From Garcia nutans (taxonomy: Eukaryota > Streptophyta > Magnoliopsida > Malpighiales > Euphorbiaceae): a stretch of 64,000 bases of DNA. The notes under the pieces were generated by a model. It was given only the letters and a program-made list of their open reading frames with translations. It made no database searches and was not told the DNA's origin. The position numbers and the translations under genes were made by a program. Below are positions 11,456-22,688 of the stretch, in pieces. The stretch covers positions 10,711,501 through 10,775,500 of the forward strand of contig CANTUV010000053.1 of assembly GCA_947685225.1 (NCBI GenBank), given 5' to 3'. How positions within the stretch are numbered: position 1 is the first letter of the stretch; the number at the start of each line of letters is the position of its first letter.

Positions 11456-11574
11456 GGGTGCGATCATACCAGCACTAACGCACCATATCCCATCAGAACT
11501 GCGAAGTTAAACGTGCTTGGGCAAAAGTAGTACTGAGATGGGTGACCTCTTGGGATGTCCTCGTCTTGCACCCC
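11456..11574 (+). rRNA. 5S rRNA: 5S rRNA copy 27
   Basis: G30A, G31T, C46G, G68A, G70A, A101T, G110C. Shares G30A/G31T with copy 104. A 13-bp piece of the conserved core is missing from the spacer after it (join near 11689). Confidence 0.82.
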
Positions 11575-11869
11575 TATCATTTTTCTTTTTTCAAAAATAT
11601 TTTTTTTTTCAACCACGATCCTTCGCAGTTTGGGGCCGGCGGACTAATAAATCATTTGTTGGCCTTTTAGAGCAACGCGAGTAATATTCGCTTGGCTCGT
11701 TTGCCCGAATCAGTATCTTTCTGCAGCAGATTTGAGAGCGGTGGTGCTTGGGCGAGCTTAGGATGGCATCGTAGGAAGAGGGACGAATGAGAAAGAGAAT
11801 AGGCAAGGGCCATTCTCAGCGAAGCAGTGAGAGGGAGAGAATAAATTAAATTTTCTGGCAGCGCATTAC

Positions 11870-11988
11870 GGGTGCGATCATACCAGCACTAACGCACCGG
11901 ATCCCATCAGAACTCCGAAGTCAAACGTGCTTGGGCGAGAGTAGTACTGAGATGGGTGACCTCTTGGGAAGTCCTTGTGTTGCACACC
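11870..11988 (+). rRNA. 5S rRNA: 5S rRNA copy 28
   Basis: T53C, C107T, C117A. Confidence 0.88.
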
Positions 11989-12296
11989 TATCATTTTTCT
12001 TTTTTCGAAAATATTTTTTTTATCAACCACGATCATTTGCAGTTTTGGGCCTGCGGAATAATAAATCATTTGTTGGCCTTTTAGAGCAACGCGAGTAATA
12101 TCGCCGATATGTCGTCGCTTAGCTCGTTTGCCCGAATCAGTATCTTTCTGCAGCAGATTTGAGAGCGGTAGTGCTTGGGCGAGCTTAGGATGGCATCATA
12201 GGAAGACGGACGAATGAGAAAGAGAATAGGCAAGCGCCATTCTCAGCGAAGCAGTGAGAGGGAGAGAATAAATTAAATTTTCTGGCAGCGCATGAC

Positions 12297-12415
12297 GGGT
12301 GCGATCATACCAGCACTAACGCACCGGATCCCATCAGAACTCCGAAATTAAACGTGCTTGGGCGAGAGTAGTACTGAAATGGGTGACCTCATGGGAAGTC
12401 CTCGTGTTGCTCCCC
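12297..12415 (+). rRNA. 5S rRNA: 5S rRNA copy 29
   Basis: G51A, G82A, T95A, A115T. Helix IV is broken at two pairs. G82A/T95A/A115T recur in copy 106. Confidence 0.84.
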
Positions 12416-12723
12416 TATCATTTTTCTTTTTTCGAAAATATTTTTTTTATCAACCACGATCCTTCGCAGTTTGGGGTCGGCGAACTAATAAATCATTTGT
12501 TGGCCTTTTAGAGCAACGCGAGTAATATCGCCGAAATGGCGTCGCTTGGCTCGTTTGCCCGAATCAGTATCTTTCTGCAGCAGATTTGAGAGCGGTGGTG
12601 CTTGGGCGAGCTTAGGATGGCATCGTAGGAAGACGGACGAATGAGAAAGAGAATAGGCAAGCGCCATTCTCAGTGAAGCAGTGAGAGGGAGAGAATAAAT
12701 TAAATTTTCTGGCAGCGCATGAC

Positions 12724-12842
12724 GGGTGCGATCAAACCAGCACTAACGCACCGAATCCCATCAGAACTCCGAAGTTAAACGTGCTTGGGACAGAGTAGTA
12801 CTGAGATGGGTGACTTCTTGGGAAGTCCTCGTGTTGCACACC
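12724..12842 (+). rRNA. 5S rRNA: 5S rRNA copy 30
   Basis: T12A, G31A, C67A, G68C, C92T, C117A. T12A/G31A recur in truncated copy 107. Confidence 0.84.
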
Positions 12843-13148
12843 TATCATTTTTTTTTTCAAAAATATTTTTTTTATCAACCGTGATCTTTCGCAGTTTGGG
12901 GCCGGCGGACTAATAAATCATTTGTTGGCCTTTTAGAGCAACGCGAGTAATATCGCCGATATGGCGTCGCTTGGCTCGTTTGCCCGAATTAGTCACTATC
13001 TGCAGCAGATTTAAGAGCGTTGGTGCGTGGGCGAGCTTTGGATGGCAACGTAGGAAGAGGGACGAATGAGAAAGAGAATAGGCAAGGGCAATTCTTAGCG
13101 AAGCAGTGAGAGGGAGAGAATAAATTAAATTTTCTGGTAGCACATGAC

Positions 13149-13267
13149 GGGTGCGATCATACCAGCACTAACGTACCGAATCCCATCAGAACTCCGAAGT
13201 TAAACGTGCTTGGGCGAGAGTAGTACTGTGATACGTGACCTTTTGGGAAGTCCTCGTGTTGCACCCC
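13149..13267 (+). rRNA. 5S rRNA: 5S rRNA copy 31
   Basis: C26T, G31A, A81T, G85A, G86C, C94T. Its 3' part and following spacer match the sequence resuming at 50728. Confidence 0.84.
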
Positions 13268-13575
13268 TATCATTTTTCTTTTTTCGAAAATATTTTTTTT
13301 ATCAACAACGATCTTTCGCAGTTTGGGGCCGGCGGACTAATAAATCATTTGTTGGCCTTTTAGAGCAACACGAGTAATATCGCCGATATGGCGTCGCTTG
13401 GCTCGTTTGCCCGAATCAGTCTCTCTCTGCAGCATATTTGAGAGCGTTGTTGTGTGGGCGAGCTTAGGTTGGCATCGTAGGAAGAGGGACGAATGAGAAA
13501 GAGAATAGGCAAGGGCCATTCTCAGCGAAGCAGTGAGAGGGAGAGAATAAATTAAATTTTCTGGCAGCGCATTAC

Positions 13576-13694
13576 GGGTGCTATCATACCAGCACTATCG
13601 CACCAGATCCCATCAGAAATCTGAAGTTAAACGTGCTTGGGCGAGAGTAGTACTGAGATGGGTGACCTCTTGGGAAGTCCTCGTGTTGCACCCC
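13576..13694 (+). rRNA. 5S rRNA: 5S rRNA copy 32
   Basis: G7T, A23T, G30A, C44A, C47T. Confidence 0.86.
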
Positions 13695-13999
13695 TATCAT
13701 TTTTTTTTCAAAAATATTTTTTTTATCAACGGCGATCTTTCACAGTTTGGGGCCGGCGGACTAATAAATCATTTGTTGGCCTTTTAGAGCAACGCGAGTA
13801 ATATCGCCGATATGGCGTCGCTTGGCTCGTTTGCCCGAATCAGTCTCTCTCTGCAGCATATTTGAGAGCGTTGTTGTGTGGGCGAGCTTAGGATGGCATC
13901 GTAGGAAGAGGGACGAATGAGAAAGAGAATAGGCAAGGGCCATTCTCAGCGAAGCAGTGAGAGGGAGAGAATAAATTAAATTTTCTGGCAGCGCATTAC

Positions 14000-14118
14000 A
14001 GGTGCTATCATACCATCCCTAACGCACCGGATCCCATCAGAACTCCGAAGTTAAACGTGCTTGGGCGAGAGTAGTACTGAGATGGGTGACCTCTTGGGAC
14101 GTCCTCGTCTTGCTCCCC
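14000..14118 (+). rRNA. 5S rRNA: 5S rRNA copy 33
   Basis: G1A, G7T, G17T, A19C, A101C, G110C, A115T. Last whole gene before the first insert. Confidence 0.82.
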
Positions 14119-14425
14119 AATCATTTTTCTTTTTTCGAAAATATTTTTTTTATCAACCACGATCCTTCGCAGTTTGGGGCCGGCGGACTAATAAATCATT
14201 TGTTGGCCTTTTAGAGCAACGCAAGTAATATCGCCGATATGGCGTCGCTTGGCTCGTTTACCTGAATCAGTATCTTTCTGCAGCAGATTTGAGAGCGGTG
14301 GTGCTTGGGCGAGCTTAGGATGGCATCGTAGGAAGACGGACGAATGAGAAAGAGAATAGGCAAGCGCCATTCTCAGTGAAGCAGTGAGAGGGAGAGAATA
14401 AATTAAATTTTCTGGCAGCGCATGA

Positions 14426-14622
14426 CGGGTTGAGGATCTCCTCGATTTAGTCGGGTTGATGGTCCAAGAGACTGGGTCTGTTACTTGATAAATGTGAAAT
14501 GTGAATTATAGTAACAGTCTTGCCGGGTTGAGGATCTCCTCGAGATTTGCCGAGTTGATGGTCCAAGAGACTGGGTCTGTTACACTATCCATGGATAGAG
14601 ATATATATGGATGATGCCTACG
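14426..14622. repeat. 98-bp tandem duplication inside the LTR fragment
   Basis: Two copies begin with cgggttgaggatctcctcga (14426 and 14524, the first overlapping the 5S stub). Both contain gttgatggtccaagagact and gggtctgttac. No counterpart is obvious in the larger LTR at 46256, so the two elements are related but not identical. Confidence 0.75.
14427..14430 (+). pseudogene. 4-nt stub of 5S rRNA copy 34
   Basis: The upstream A/T-rich block and gcatgac are intact, but only GGGT of the gene remains before the LTR-like insert. The insert itself has cgggttgagg at 14524, so the join shares cgggt and its exact base cannot be assigned. Confidence 0.75.
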
Positions 14623-15095
14623 GGCTTGATGATTATGATTATGGATCAAAGCAGTAACTCTGAACTTGGAATAACATATTAGTGTGTTGTTTGGGCCCGA
14701 GTCTGTCTTTGTTGTTAATGTGATATTTAAATGTTGAAATAAATGAGTAATGAGATCTATAACTGTCTTTATTGGAAGAATGATTCATGTTTGATGAATT
14801 GTGGATAAAATAATGTTATGAAGTATGCTTTTGTAATATGTGCATTGATGTATTGAAGGTGAATATGTTTTGAGGGACTTTCTTGATATATGATTTTATA
14901 AAAATAAAGTATGATGTGTAAAATATATATATGAATATGGAATTTGTGAGAATTGCTTTCATAAAGGTGTTGAATAGGTCTTTGAATGGTAATTGGTTGA
15001 ATTAATGTATATGTTTATGTATATGAGATTAGTGGGAACTTATGAAGAATGCATTGAGAAAAGAAAACGTGGTAAGAGAACAATAAAACATAATG
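14431..15095. mobile_element. LTR-retrotransposon fragment inserted in the 5S array
   Basis: A/T-rich, non-5S DNA. From about 14640 to 15095 it aligns collinearly with 48198-48735 of the larger LTR: shared blocks include a catattagtgtgt stretch, an aatgagatctat stretch, gatgaattgtg, gttatgaagtatg and aaaacgtggtaagagaac. It is therefore an internal piece of a related LTR, with neither LTR end nor coding sequence. Orientation matches the larger element (+). Replaced array sequence runs from gene position 5 to the spacer motif ctaataaatc. Confidence 0.8.
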
Positions 15096-15334
15096 CTAAT
15101 AAATCATTTGTTGGCCTTTTAGAGCAACGCGAGTAATATCGCCGATATGGCGTCGCTTAGCTCGTTTGCCTGAATCAGTATCTTTCTGCAGCAGATTTGA
15201 GAGCGTTGGAGCGTGGGCGAGCTTAGGATGGCATCGTAGGAATAGGGACGAATGAGAAAGAGAATAGGCAAGGGCCATTCTCAGCGAAGCAATGAGAGGG
15301 AGAGAATAAATTAAATTTTCTGGCAACGCATTAC

Positions 15335-15453
15335 GGGTGCGATCATACCAGCACTAACGCACCGGATCCCATCAGAACTCCGAAGTAAAACGTGCTTGGG
15401 CGAGAGTAGTACTGAGATGGGTGACCTCTTGGGAAGTACTCGTGTTGTACCCC
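15335..15453 (+). rRNA. 5S rRNA: 5S rRNA copy 35
   Basis: T53A, C104A, C114T. First gene after the insert; about 240 bp of spacer precede it. Confidence 0.87.
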
Positions 15454-15761
15454 TATCATTTTTCTTTTCTTGAAAATATTTTTTTTATCAACCACGATCC
15501 TTCGAAGTTTGGGGCCGGCAGACTAATAAATCATTTGTTGGCCTTTTAGAGCAACGCGAGTAATATCGCCGATATGGCGTCGCTTAACTCGTTTGCCCGA
15601 ATCAGTATCTTTCTGCAGCAGATTTGAGAGCGGTGGTGCTTGGGCGAGCTTCGGATGGCATCGTAGGAAGATGGACGAATGAGAAAGAGAATAGGCATGC
15701 GCCATTCTCAGCGAAGCAGTGAGAGGGAGAGAATAAATTAAATTTTCTGGCAGCGCATTAC

Positions 15762-15880
15762 GGGTGCGATCATACCAGCACTAACGCACCGGATCCCATC
15801 AGAACTCCGAAGTCAAACGTGCTTGGGCGAGAGTAGTACTGAGATGGGTGACCTCTTGGGAAGTCCTTGTGTTGCACACC
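15762..15880 (+). rRNA. 5S rRNA: 5S rRNA copy 36
   Basis: T53C, C107T, C117A. Confidence 0.88.
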
Positions 15881-16188
15881 TATCATGTTTCTTTTTTCGA
15901 AAATATTTTTTTTATCAATCACGATCATTTGCAATTTGGGGCCGGCGGACTAATAAATCATTTGTTGGCCTTTTAGAGCAACGCGAGTAATATCGCCGAT
16001 ATGGCGTCGCTTAACTCGTTTGCCCAAATCAGTATCTTTCTGCAGCAGATTTGAGAGCGGTGGTGCTTGGGCGAGCTTAGGATGGCATCGTAGGAAGATG
16101 GACGAATGAGAAAGAGAATAGGCATGCGCCATTCTCAGCGAAGAAGTGAGAGGGAGAGAATAAATTAAATTTTCTGGCAGCGAATGAC

Positions 16189-16298
16189 GGGTGCGATCGT
16201 ACCAGCACTAACGCACCGGATCCCATCAGAACTCCGAAGTCAAACGTGCTTGGGCGAGAGTAGTACTGAGATGGGTGAGGTCCTCGTGTTGCACCCCC
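16189..16298 (+). pseudogene. 5S rRNA copy 37, 10-nt internal deletion
   Basis: A11G, T53C, then 10 nt missing around positions 91-100 (box C and the 3' strand of helix IV) and one extra C near the 3' end. Length is 110 nt, so almost certainly not a functional 5S gene. Confidence 0.85.
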
Positions 16299-16605
16299 TA
16301 TCATTTTTCTTTTTTCAAAAATATTTTTTTATCAACCACGATCCTTCGAAGTTTGGGGCCGGCGGACTAATAAATCATTTGTTGGCCTTTTAGAGCAACG
16401 CGAGTAATATCGCCGATATGGCGTCGCTTAACTCGTTTGCTCGAATCAGTATCTTTCTGCAGCAGATTTGAGAGCGGTGGTGCTTGGGCGAGCTTCGGAT
16501 GGCATCGTAGGAAGATGGACGAATGAGAAAGAGAATAGGCATGCGCCATTCTCAGCGAAGCAGTGAGAGGGAGAGAATAAATTAAATTTTCTGGCAGCGC
16601 ATTAC

Positions 16606-16724
16606 GGGTGCGATCATACCAGCACTAACGCACCGGATCCCATCAGAACTCCGAAGTCAAACGTGCTTGGGCGAGAGTAGTACTGAGATGGGTGACCTCT
16701 TGGGAAGTCCTTGTGTTGCACACC
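16606..16724 (+). rRNA. 5S rRNA: 5S rRNA copy 38
   Basis: T53C, C107T, C117A; same set as copy 36. Confidence 0.88.
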
Positions 16725-17032
16725 TATCATGTTTCTTTTTTCGAAAATATTTTTTTTATCAATCACAATCATTTGCCATTTGGGGCCAGCGGACTAATAA
16801 ATCATTTGTTGGCCTTTTAGAGCAACGCGAGTAATATCGCCGATATGGCGTCGCTTAACTCGTTTGCCCGAATCAGTATCTTTATGCAGCAGATTTGAGA
16901 GCGGTGGTGCTTGGGCGAGCTTAGGATGGCATCGTAGGAAGAGGGACGAATGAGAAAGAGAATAGGCAAGGGCCATTCTCAGCGAACCAGTGAGAGGGAG
17001 AGAATAAATTAAATTTTCTGGCAGTGCATGAC

Positions 17033-17151
17033 GGGTGCGATCATACCAGCACTAACGCACCGGATCCCATCAGAACTCCGAAGTTAAACGTGCTTGGGCG
17101 AGAGTAGTACTGAGAAGGGTGACCTCTTGGGAATTCCTCGTGTTGCACACC
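17033..17151 (+). rRNA. 5S rRNA: 5S rRNA copy 39
   Basis: T84A, G102T, C117A. Confidence 0.87.
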
Positions 17152-17454
17152 TATCTTTTTTTTTCAAAAATTTTTTTTTATCAACCGTGATCTTTCGCAG
17201 TTTGGAGCCGGCGGACTAATAAATCGTTTGTTGGCCTTTTAGAGCAACGCGAGTAATATCGCCGATATGGCGTCGCTTGGCTCGTTTGCCCGAATCAGTC
17301 TCTCTCTGCAGCATATTTGAGAGCGTTGTTGTGTGGGCGAGCTTTGGATGGCATCGTAGGAAGAGGGACGAATGAGAAAGAGAATAGGCAAGAGCCATTC
17401 TCAGCGAAGCAGTGAGAGGGAGAGAATAAATTAAATTTTCTGGCAGTGCATGAC

Positions 17455-17573
17455 GGGTGCGATCATACCAGCACTAACGCACCGGATCCCATCAGAACTC
17501 CGAAGTTAAACGTGCATGGGCGAGAGTAGTACTGAGAAGGGTGACCTCTTGGGAAGTCCTCGTGTTGCACCCC
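17455..17573 (+). rRNA. 5S rRNA: 5S rRNA copy 40
   Basis: T62A (in box A), T84A. Confidence 0.88.
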
Positions 17574-17880
17574 TATCATTTTTCTTTTTTCGAAAATATT
17601 TTTTTTTCAACAACGATCCTTCGCAGTTTGGGGCCGGCGGACTAATAAATCATTTGTTGGCCTTTTAGAGCAACGCGAGTAATATCGCCGATATGGCGTC
17701 GCTTGGCTCGTTTGGCCAAATTAGTCTCTCTCTGCAGCATATTTGAGATCGTTGTTGTGTGGGCGAGCTTAGGATGGCATCGTAGGAAGAGGGACGAATG
17801 AGAAAGAGAATAGGCAAGGGCCACTCTCAGCGAAGCAGTGAGCGGGAGAGAATAAATTAAATTTTCTGGCAGCACATGAC

Positions 17881-17999
17881 GAGTACGATCATACCAGCAC
17901 TAATGCACCGGATCCCATCAGAACTTCGAAGTTAAACGTGCTTGGGCGAGAGTAGTACTGTGATGGGTGAATTTTTGGGAAGTCCTCGTGTTGCACACT
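17881..17999 (+). rRNA. 5S rRNA: 5S rRNA copy 41, divergent
   Basis: G2A, G5A, C24T, C46T, A81T, C91A, C92T, C94T, C117A, C119T. Helices I and IV are both weakened. Confidence 0.8.
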
Positions 18000-18307
18000 T
18001 ATCATTTTTCTTTTTTCGAAAATATTTTTTTTATCAACAACGATCCTTCGCAGTTTGGGGCCGGCGGACTAATAAATCATTTGTTGGCCTTTTAGAGCAA
18101 CGCGAGTAATATCGCCGATATGGCGTCGCTTGGCTCGTTTGCCCGAATCAGTCTCTCTCTGCAGCAGATTTGAGAGCGTTGGTGCGTGGGCGAGCTTAGG
18201 ATGGCATCGTAGGAAGAGGGACGAATGAGAAAGAGAATAGGCAAGGGCCATTCTCAGCGAAGCAGTGAGACGGAGAGAATAAATTAAATTTTCTGGCATC
18301 GCATTAC

Positions 18308-18426
18308 GGGTGCGATCATATCAGCACTAACGCACCGGATCCCATCAGAACTCCGAAGTCAAACGTGCTTGGGCGAGAGTAGTACTGAGATGGGTGACTT
18401 CTTGGGAAGTCCTCGTGTTGCACCCC
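18308..18426 (+). rRNA. 5S rRNA: 5S rRNA copy 42
   Basis: C15T, T53C, C92T. Confidence 0.88.
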
Positions 18427-18733
18427 TATCATTTTTCTTTTTTAGAAAATATTTTTTTTATCAACCACGATCCTTCGCAGTTTGGGCCGGCGGAATAATA
18501 AATCATTTGTTGGCCTTTTAGAGAAACGCGAGTAATATCGCCGATATGGCGTCGCTTGGCTCGTTTGCCCGAATCAGTATATTTCTGCAGCAGATTTGAG
18601 AGCGTTGGTGCGTGGGCGAGCTTAGGATGGCATCGTAGGAAGAGGGACGAATGAGAAAGAGAATAGGCAAGGGCCATTCTCAGCGAAGCAGTGAGACGGA
18701 GAGAATAAATTAAATTTTCTGGCAGCGCATGAC

Positions 18734-18852
18734 GGGTGCGATCATACCAGCACTAACGCACCGGATCCCATCAGAACTCCGAAGTCAAACGTGCTTGGGC
18801 GAGAGTAGTACTGAGATGGGTGACTTCTTGGGAAGTCCTCGTGTTGCACCCC
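18734..18852 (+). rRNA. 5S rRNA: 5S rRNA copy 43
   Basis: T53C, C92T. Confidence 0.89.
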
Positions 18853-19159
18853 TATCATTTTTCTTTTTTCGAAAATATTTTTTTTATCAACCACGATCCT
18901 TCGCAGTTTGGGCCGGCGGACTAATAAATCATTTGTTGGCCTTTTAGAGCAACGCGAGTAATATCGCCGATATGGCGTCGCTTGGCTCGTTTGCCCGAAT
19001 CAGTCTCTCTCTGCAGCAGATTTGAGAGCGTTGGTGCGTGGGCGAGCTTAGGTTGGCATCGTAGGAAGAGGGACGAATGAGAAAGAGAATAGGCAAGGGC
19101 CATTCTCAGCGAAGCAGTGAGACGGAGAGAATAAATTAAATTTTCTGGCATCGCATTAC

Positions 19160-19278
19160 GGGTGCGATCATATCAGCACTAACGCACCGGATCCCATCAG
19201 AACTCCGAAGTCAAACGTGCTTGGGCGAGAGTAGTACTGAGATGGGTGACCTCTTGGGAAGTCCTTGTGTTGCACACC
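19160..19278 (+). rRNA. 5S rRNA: 5S rRNA copy 44
   Basis: C15T, T53C, C107T, C117A. The following spacer carries the rare tatctaccacg form also seen after copies 0, 66, 130 and 137. Confidence 0.87.
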
Positions 19279-19586
19279 TATCATTTTTATTTTTTCAAAA
19301 ATATTTTTTTTATCTACCACGATCATTTGCAGTTTGGGGCCGGCGGACTAATAAATCATTTGTTGGCCTTTTAGAGCAACGCGAGTAATATCGCCGATAT
19401 GGCGTCGCTTAGCTCGTTTTCCCGAATCAGTATCTTTCTGCAGCAGATTTGAGTGCGGTGGTGCTTGGGCGAGCTTAGGATGGCATCGTAGGAAGACGGA
19501 CGAATGAGAAAGAGAATAGGCAAGCGCCATTCTCAGCGAAGCAGTGAGAGGGAGAGAATAAATTAAATTTTCTGGCAGTGCATGAC

Positions 19587-19705
19587 GGGTGCGATCATAC
19601 CAGTACTAACGCACCGGATCCAATCAGAACTCCGAAGTTAAACGTGCTTGGGCGAGAGTAGTACTGAGATGGGTGATCTCTTGGGAAGTCCTCGTGTTGC
19701 ACCCC
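19587..19705 (+). rRNA. 5S rRNA: 5S rRNA copy 45
   Basis: C18T, C36A, C91T. Confidence 0.88.
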
Positions 19706-20013
19706 TATCATTTTTCTTTTTTCAAAAATATTTTTTTTATCAACAACGATCATTTGCAGTTTGGGGCCGGCGGACTAATAAATCATTTGTTAGCCATTTA
19801 GAGCAACGCGAGTAATAACGCCGATATGGCATCGCTTAGCTCATTTGCCCAAATCAGTATCTTTCTGCAGCAGATTTGAGAGCGTTTGTGCGTGTGCGAG
19901 CTTAGGATGGCATCATAGGAAGAGGGACGAATGAGAAAGAGAATAGGCAAGGGCCATTCTCAGCGAAGCAGTGAGAGGGAGAGAATAAATTAAATTTTCT
20001 GGCAGCGCATTAC

Positions 20014-20132
20014 TGGTGCGATCATACCAGCACTAACGCACCGAATCCCATCAGAACTCCGAAGTTAAACGTGCTTGGACGAGAGTAGTACTGAGATGGG
20101 TGACCTCTTGGGAAGTCCTCGTGTTGCACACC
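20014..20132 (+). rRNA. 5S rRNA: 5S rRNA copy 46
   Basis: G1T, G31A, G66A, C117A. Confidence 0.86.
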
Positions 20133-20438
20133 TATCAATTTTTTTTCAAAAATATTTTTTTTTATCAACCGTGATCTTTCGCAGTTTGGGGCCGGCGGAC
20201 TAATAAATCATTTGTTGGCCTTTTAGAGCAACGCGAGTAATATCGCCGATATGGCGTCGCTTGGCTCGTTTGCCCGAATCAGTCTCTCTCTGCAGCATAT
20301 TTGAGAGCGTTGTTGTGTGGGCGAGCTTTGGATGGCATCGTAGGAAGAGGGACGAATGAGAAAGAGAATAGGCAAGGGCCATTCTCAGCGAAGCAGTGAG
20401 AGGGAGAGAATACATTAAATTTTCTGGCAGTGCATGAC

Positions 20439-20557
20439 GGGTGCGATCATACCAGTACTAACGCACCGGATCCAATCAGAACTTCGAAGTTAAATGTGCT
20501 TGGGCGAGAGTAGTACTGAGAAGGGTGACCTCTTGGGAAGTCCTCGTGTTGCACCCC
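20439..20557 (+). rRNA. 5S rRNA: 5S rRNA copy 47
   Basis: C18T, C36A, C46T, C57T, T84A. Confidence 0.86.
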
Positions 20558-20865
20558 TATCATTTTTCTTTTTTCGAAAATATTTTTTTTTTCAACAACG
20601 ATCCTTCGCAGTTTGGGGCCGGCGGACTAATAAATCATTTGTTGGCCTTTTAGAGCAACGCGAGTAATATCGCCGATATGGCATCGCTTGGCTCGTTTGG
20701 CCAAATCAGTCTCTCTCTGCAGCATATTTGAGAGCGTTGTTGTGTGGGCGAGCTTAGGATGGCATCGTAGGAAGAGGGACGAATGAGAAAGAGAATAGGC
20801 AAGGGCCACTCTCAGCGAAGCAGTGAGCGGGAGAGAAAAAATTAAATTTTCTGGCAGCACATGAT

Positions 20866-20984
20866 GGGTACGATCATACCAGCACTAACGCACCAGATCC
20901 CATCAGAACTCCGAAGTTAAACGTGGTTGGGCGAGAGTAGTACTGTGATGGGTGACCTTTTGGGAAGTCCTCGTGTTGCACCCT
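20866..20984 (+). rRNA. 5S rRNA: 5S rRNA copy 48
   Basis: G5A, G30A, C61G, A81T, C94T, C119T; related to copies 12, 16 and 18. Confidence 0.85.
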
Positions 20985-21291
20985 TATCATTTTTCTTTTT
21001 TCGAAAATATTTTTTTTATCAACAATGATCCTTCGCAGTTTGGGGCCGGCGGACTAATAAATCATTTGTTGGCTTTTTAGAGCAACGCGAGTAATATCGC
21101 CGATATGGCGTCGCTTGGCTCGTTTGCCCGAATCAGTCTCTCTCTGCAGCATATTTGAGAGCGTTGTTGTGTGGGCGAGCTTTGGATGGCATCGTAGGAA
21201 GAGGGACGAATGAGAAAGAGAATAGGCAAGGGCCATTCTCAGCAAAGCAGTTAGAGGGAGAGAATAAATTAAATTTTCTGGCAGTGCATGA

Positions 21292-21410
21292 TGGTGCGAT
21301 CATACCAGCACTAACGCACCGGATCCCATCAGAACTCCGAAGTTAAACGTGCTTGGGCGAGAATAGTACTGAGATGGGTGACCTCTTGGGAAGTCCTCGT
21401 GTTGCACCCC
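21292..21410 (+). rRNA. 5S rRNA: 5S rRNA copy 49
   Basis: One base is missing at the start (gatggtgcg instead of gacgggtgcg), read here as position 1 = T; G72A. Confidence 0.84.
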
Positions 21411-21718
21411 TATCATTTTTCTTTTTTCGAAAATATTTTTTTTTTCAACAACGATCCTTCGCAGTTTGGGGCCGGCGGACTAATAAATCATTTGTTAGCC
21501 TTTTAGAGCAACGCGAGTAATATCGCCGATATGGCGTCGCTTGGCTCGTTTGCCCGAATCAGTCTCTCTCTGCAGAATATTTAAGAGCGTTGTTGTGTGG
21601 GCGAGCTTTGGATGGTTTCGTAGGAAGAGGGACGAATGAGAAAGAGAATAGGCAAGGGCCATTCTCAGCGAAGCAGTTAGAGGGAGAGAATAAATTAAAT
21701 TTTCTGGCAGTGCATGAC

Positions 21719-21837
21719 GGGTGCGATCATACCAGCACTAACGCACCGGAGACCATCAGAACTCCGAAGTTATACGTGCTTGGGCGAGAGTAGTACTGAG
21801 ATGGGTGACCTCTTGGGAAGTCCTCGTGTTGCACCCC
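21719..21837 (+). rRNA. 5S rRNA: 5S rRNA copy 50
   Basis: T33G, C34A, A55T; same set as copy 52. Confidence 0.88.
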
Positions 21838-22145
21838 TATCATTTTTCTTTTTTCGAAAATATTTTTTTTTTCAACAACGATCCTTCGCAGTTTGGGGCC
21901 GGCGGACTAATAAATCATTTGTTGGCCTTTTAGAGCAACGCGAGTAATATCGCCGATATGACGTCGCTTGGCTCGTTTGGCCAAATCAGTCTCTCTCTGC
22001 AGCATATTTGAGAGCGTTGTTATGTGGGCGAGCTTAGGATGGCATCGTAGGAAGAGTGACGAATGAGAAAGAGAATAGGCAAGGGCCACTCTCAGCGAAG
22101 CAGTGAGCGGGAGAGAATAAATTAAATTTTCTGGCAGCGCAATGC

Positions 22146-22264
22146 GGGTGCTATCATACCAGCACTAACGCACCGGATTCCATCAGAACTCCGAAGTTAA
22201 ACGTGCTTGGGCGAGAGTAGTACTGAGATGGGTGACCTCTTGGGAAGTCCTCGTGTTGCACCCC
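22146..22264 (+). rRNA. 5S rRNA: 5S rRNA copy 51
   Basis: G7T, C34T. Confidence 0.89.
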
Positions 22265-22569
22265 TATCATTTTTTTTTCAAAAATATTTTTTTTATCAAC
22301 CGCGATCTTTTGCAGTTTGGGGCCGGCGGACTAATAAATCATTTGTTAGCCTTTTAGAGCAACGCGAGTAATATCGCCGATATGGCGTCGCTTGGCTCGT
22401 TTGCCCGAATCAGTCTCTCTCTGCAGCAGATTTGAGAGCGTTGGTGCATGGTCGAGCTTTGGATGGCATCGTAGGAAGAGGGACGAATGAGAAAGAGAAT
22501 AGGCAAGGGCCATTCTCAGCGAAGCAGTTAGAGGGAGAGAATAAATTAAATTTTCTGGCAGTGCATGAC

Positions 22570-22688
22570 GGGTGCGATCATACCAGCACTAACGCACCGG
22601 AGACCATCAGAACTCCGAAGTTATACGTGCTTGGGCGAGAGTAGTACTGAGATGGGTGACCTCTTGGGAAGTCCTCGTGTTGCACCCC
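22570..22688 (+). rRNA. 5S rRNA: 5S rRNA copy 52
   Basis: T33G, C34A, A55T. Confidence 0.88.

Larger units (their letters stand above)
10720..13575 (+). repeat. higher-order block B, copy 1 (retroelement-free)
   Basis: Copies 26-31 correspond in order to copies 103-108 through shared private variants (G30A/G31T; G82A/T95A; T12A/G31A; spacer cactatctgcag). Confidence 0.85.
1..14430 (+). repeat. 5S rDNA tandem array, segment 1
   Basis: Head-to-tail units of about 427 bp, each a 5S gene plus a spacer of about 307 bp. The spacer begins with T tracts, continues through a conserved CpG-containing core, and ends in the A/T-rich sequence just upstream of the next gene. Spacers fall into linked haplotypes. 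S1 has tatctttctgcag, a gcttgggcgag core and agacggacg. S2 has tctctctctgcagcaga and gcgtgggcgag. S3 has tctctctctgcagcata and tgtgtgggcgag. A further form has ctgcaggatattt. The segment is cut 4 nt into copy 34 by the insert at 14431. Confidence 0.97.

Noticed and set aside
1..14430. Possible CRISPR-like regular repeats
   Set aside because: The regular 427-bp spacing is that of tandem 5S genes; there are no short repeats with unique spacers.
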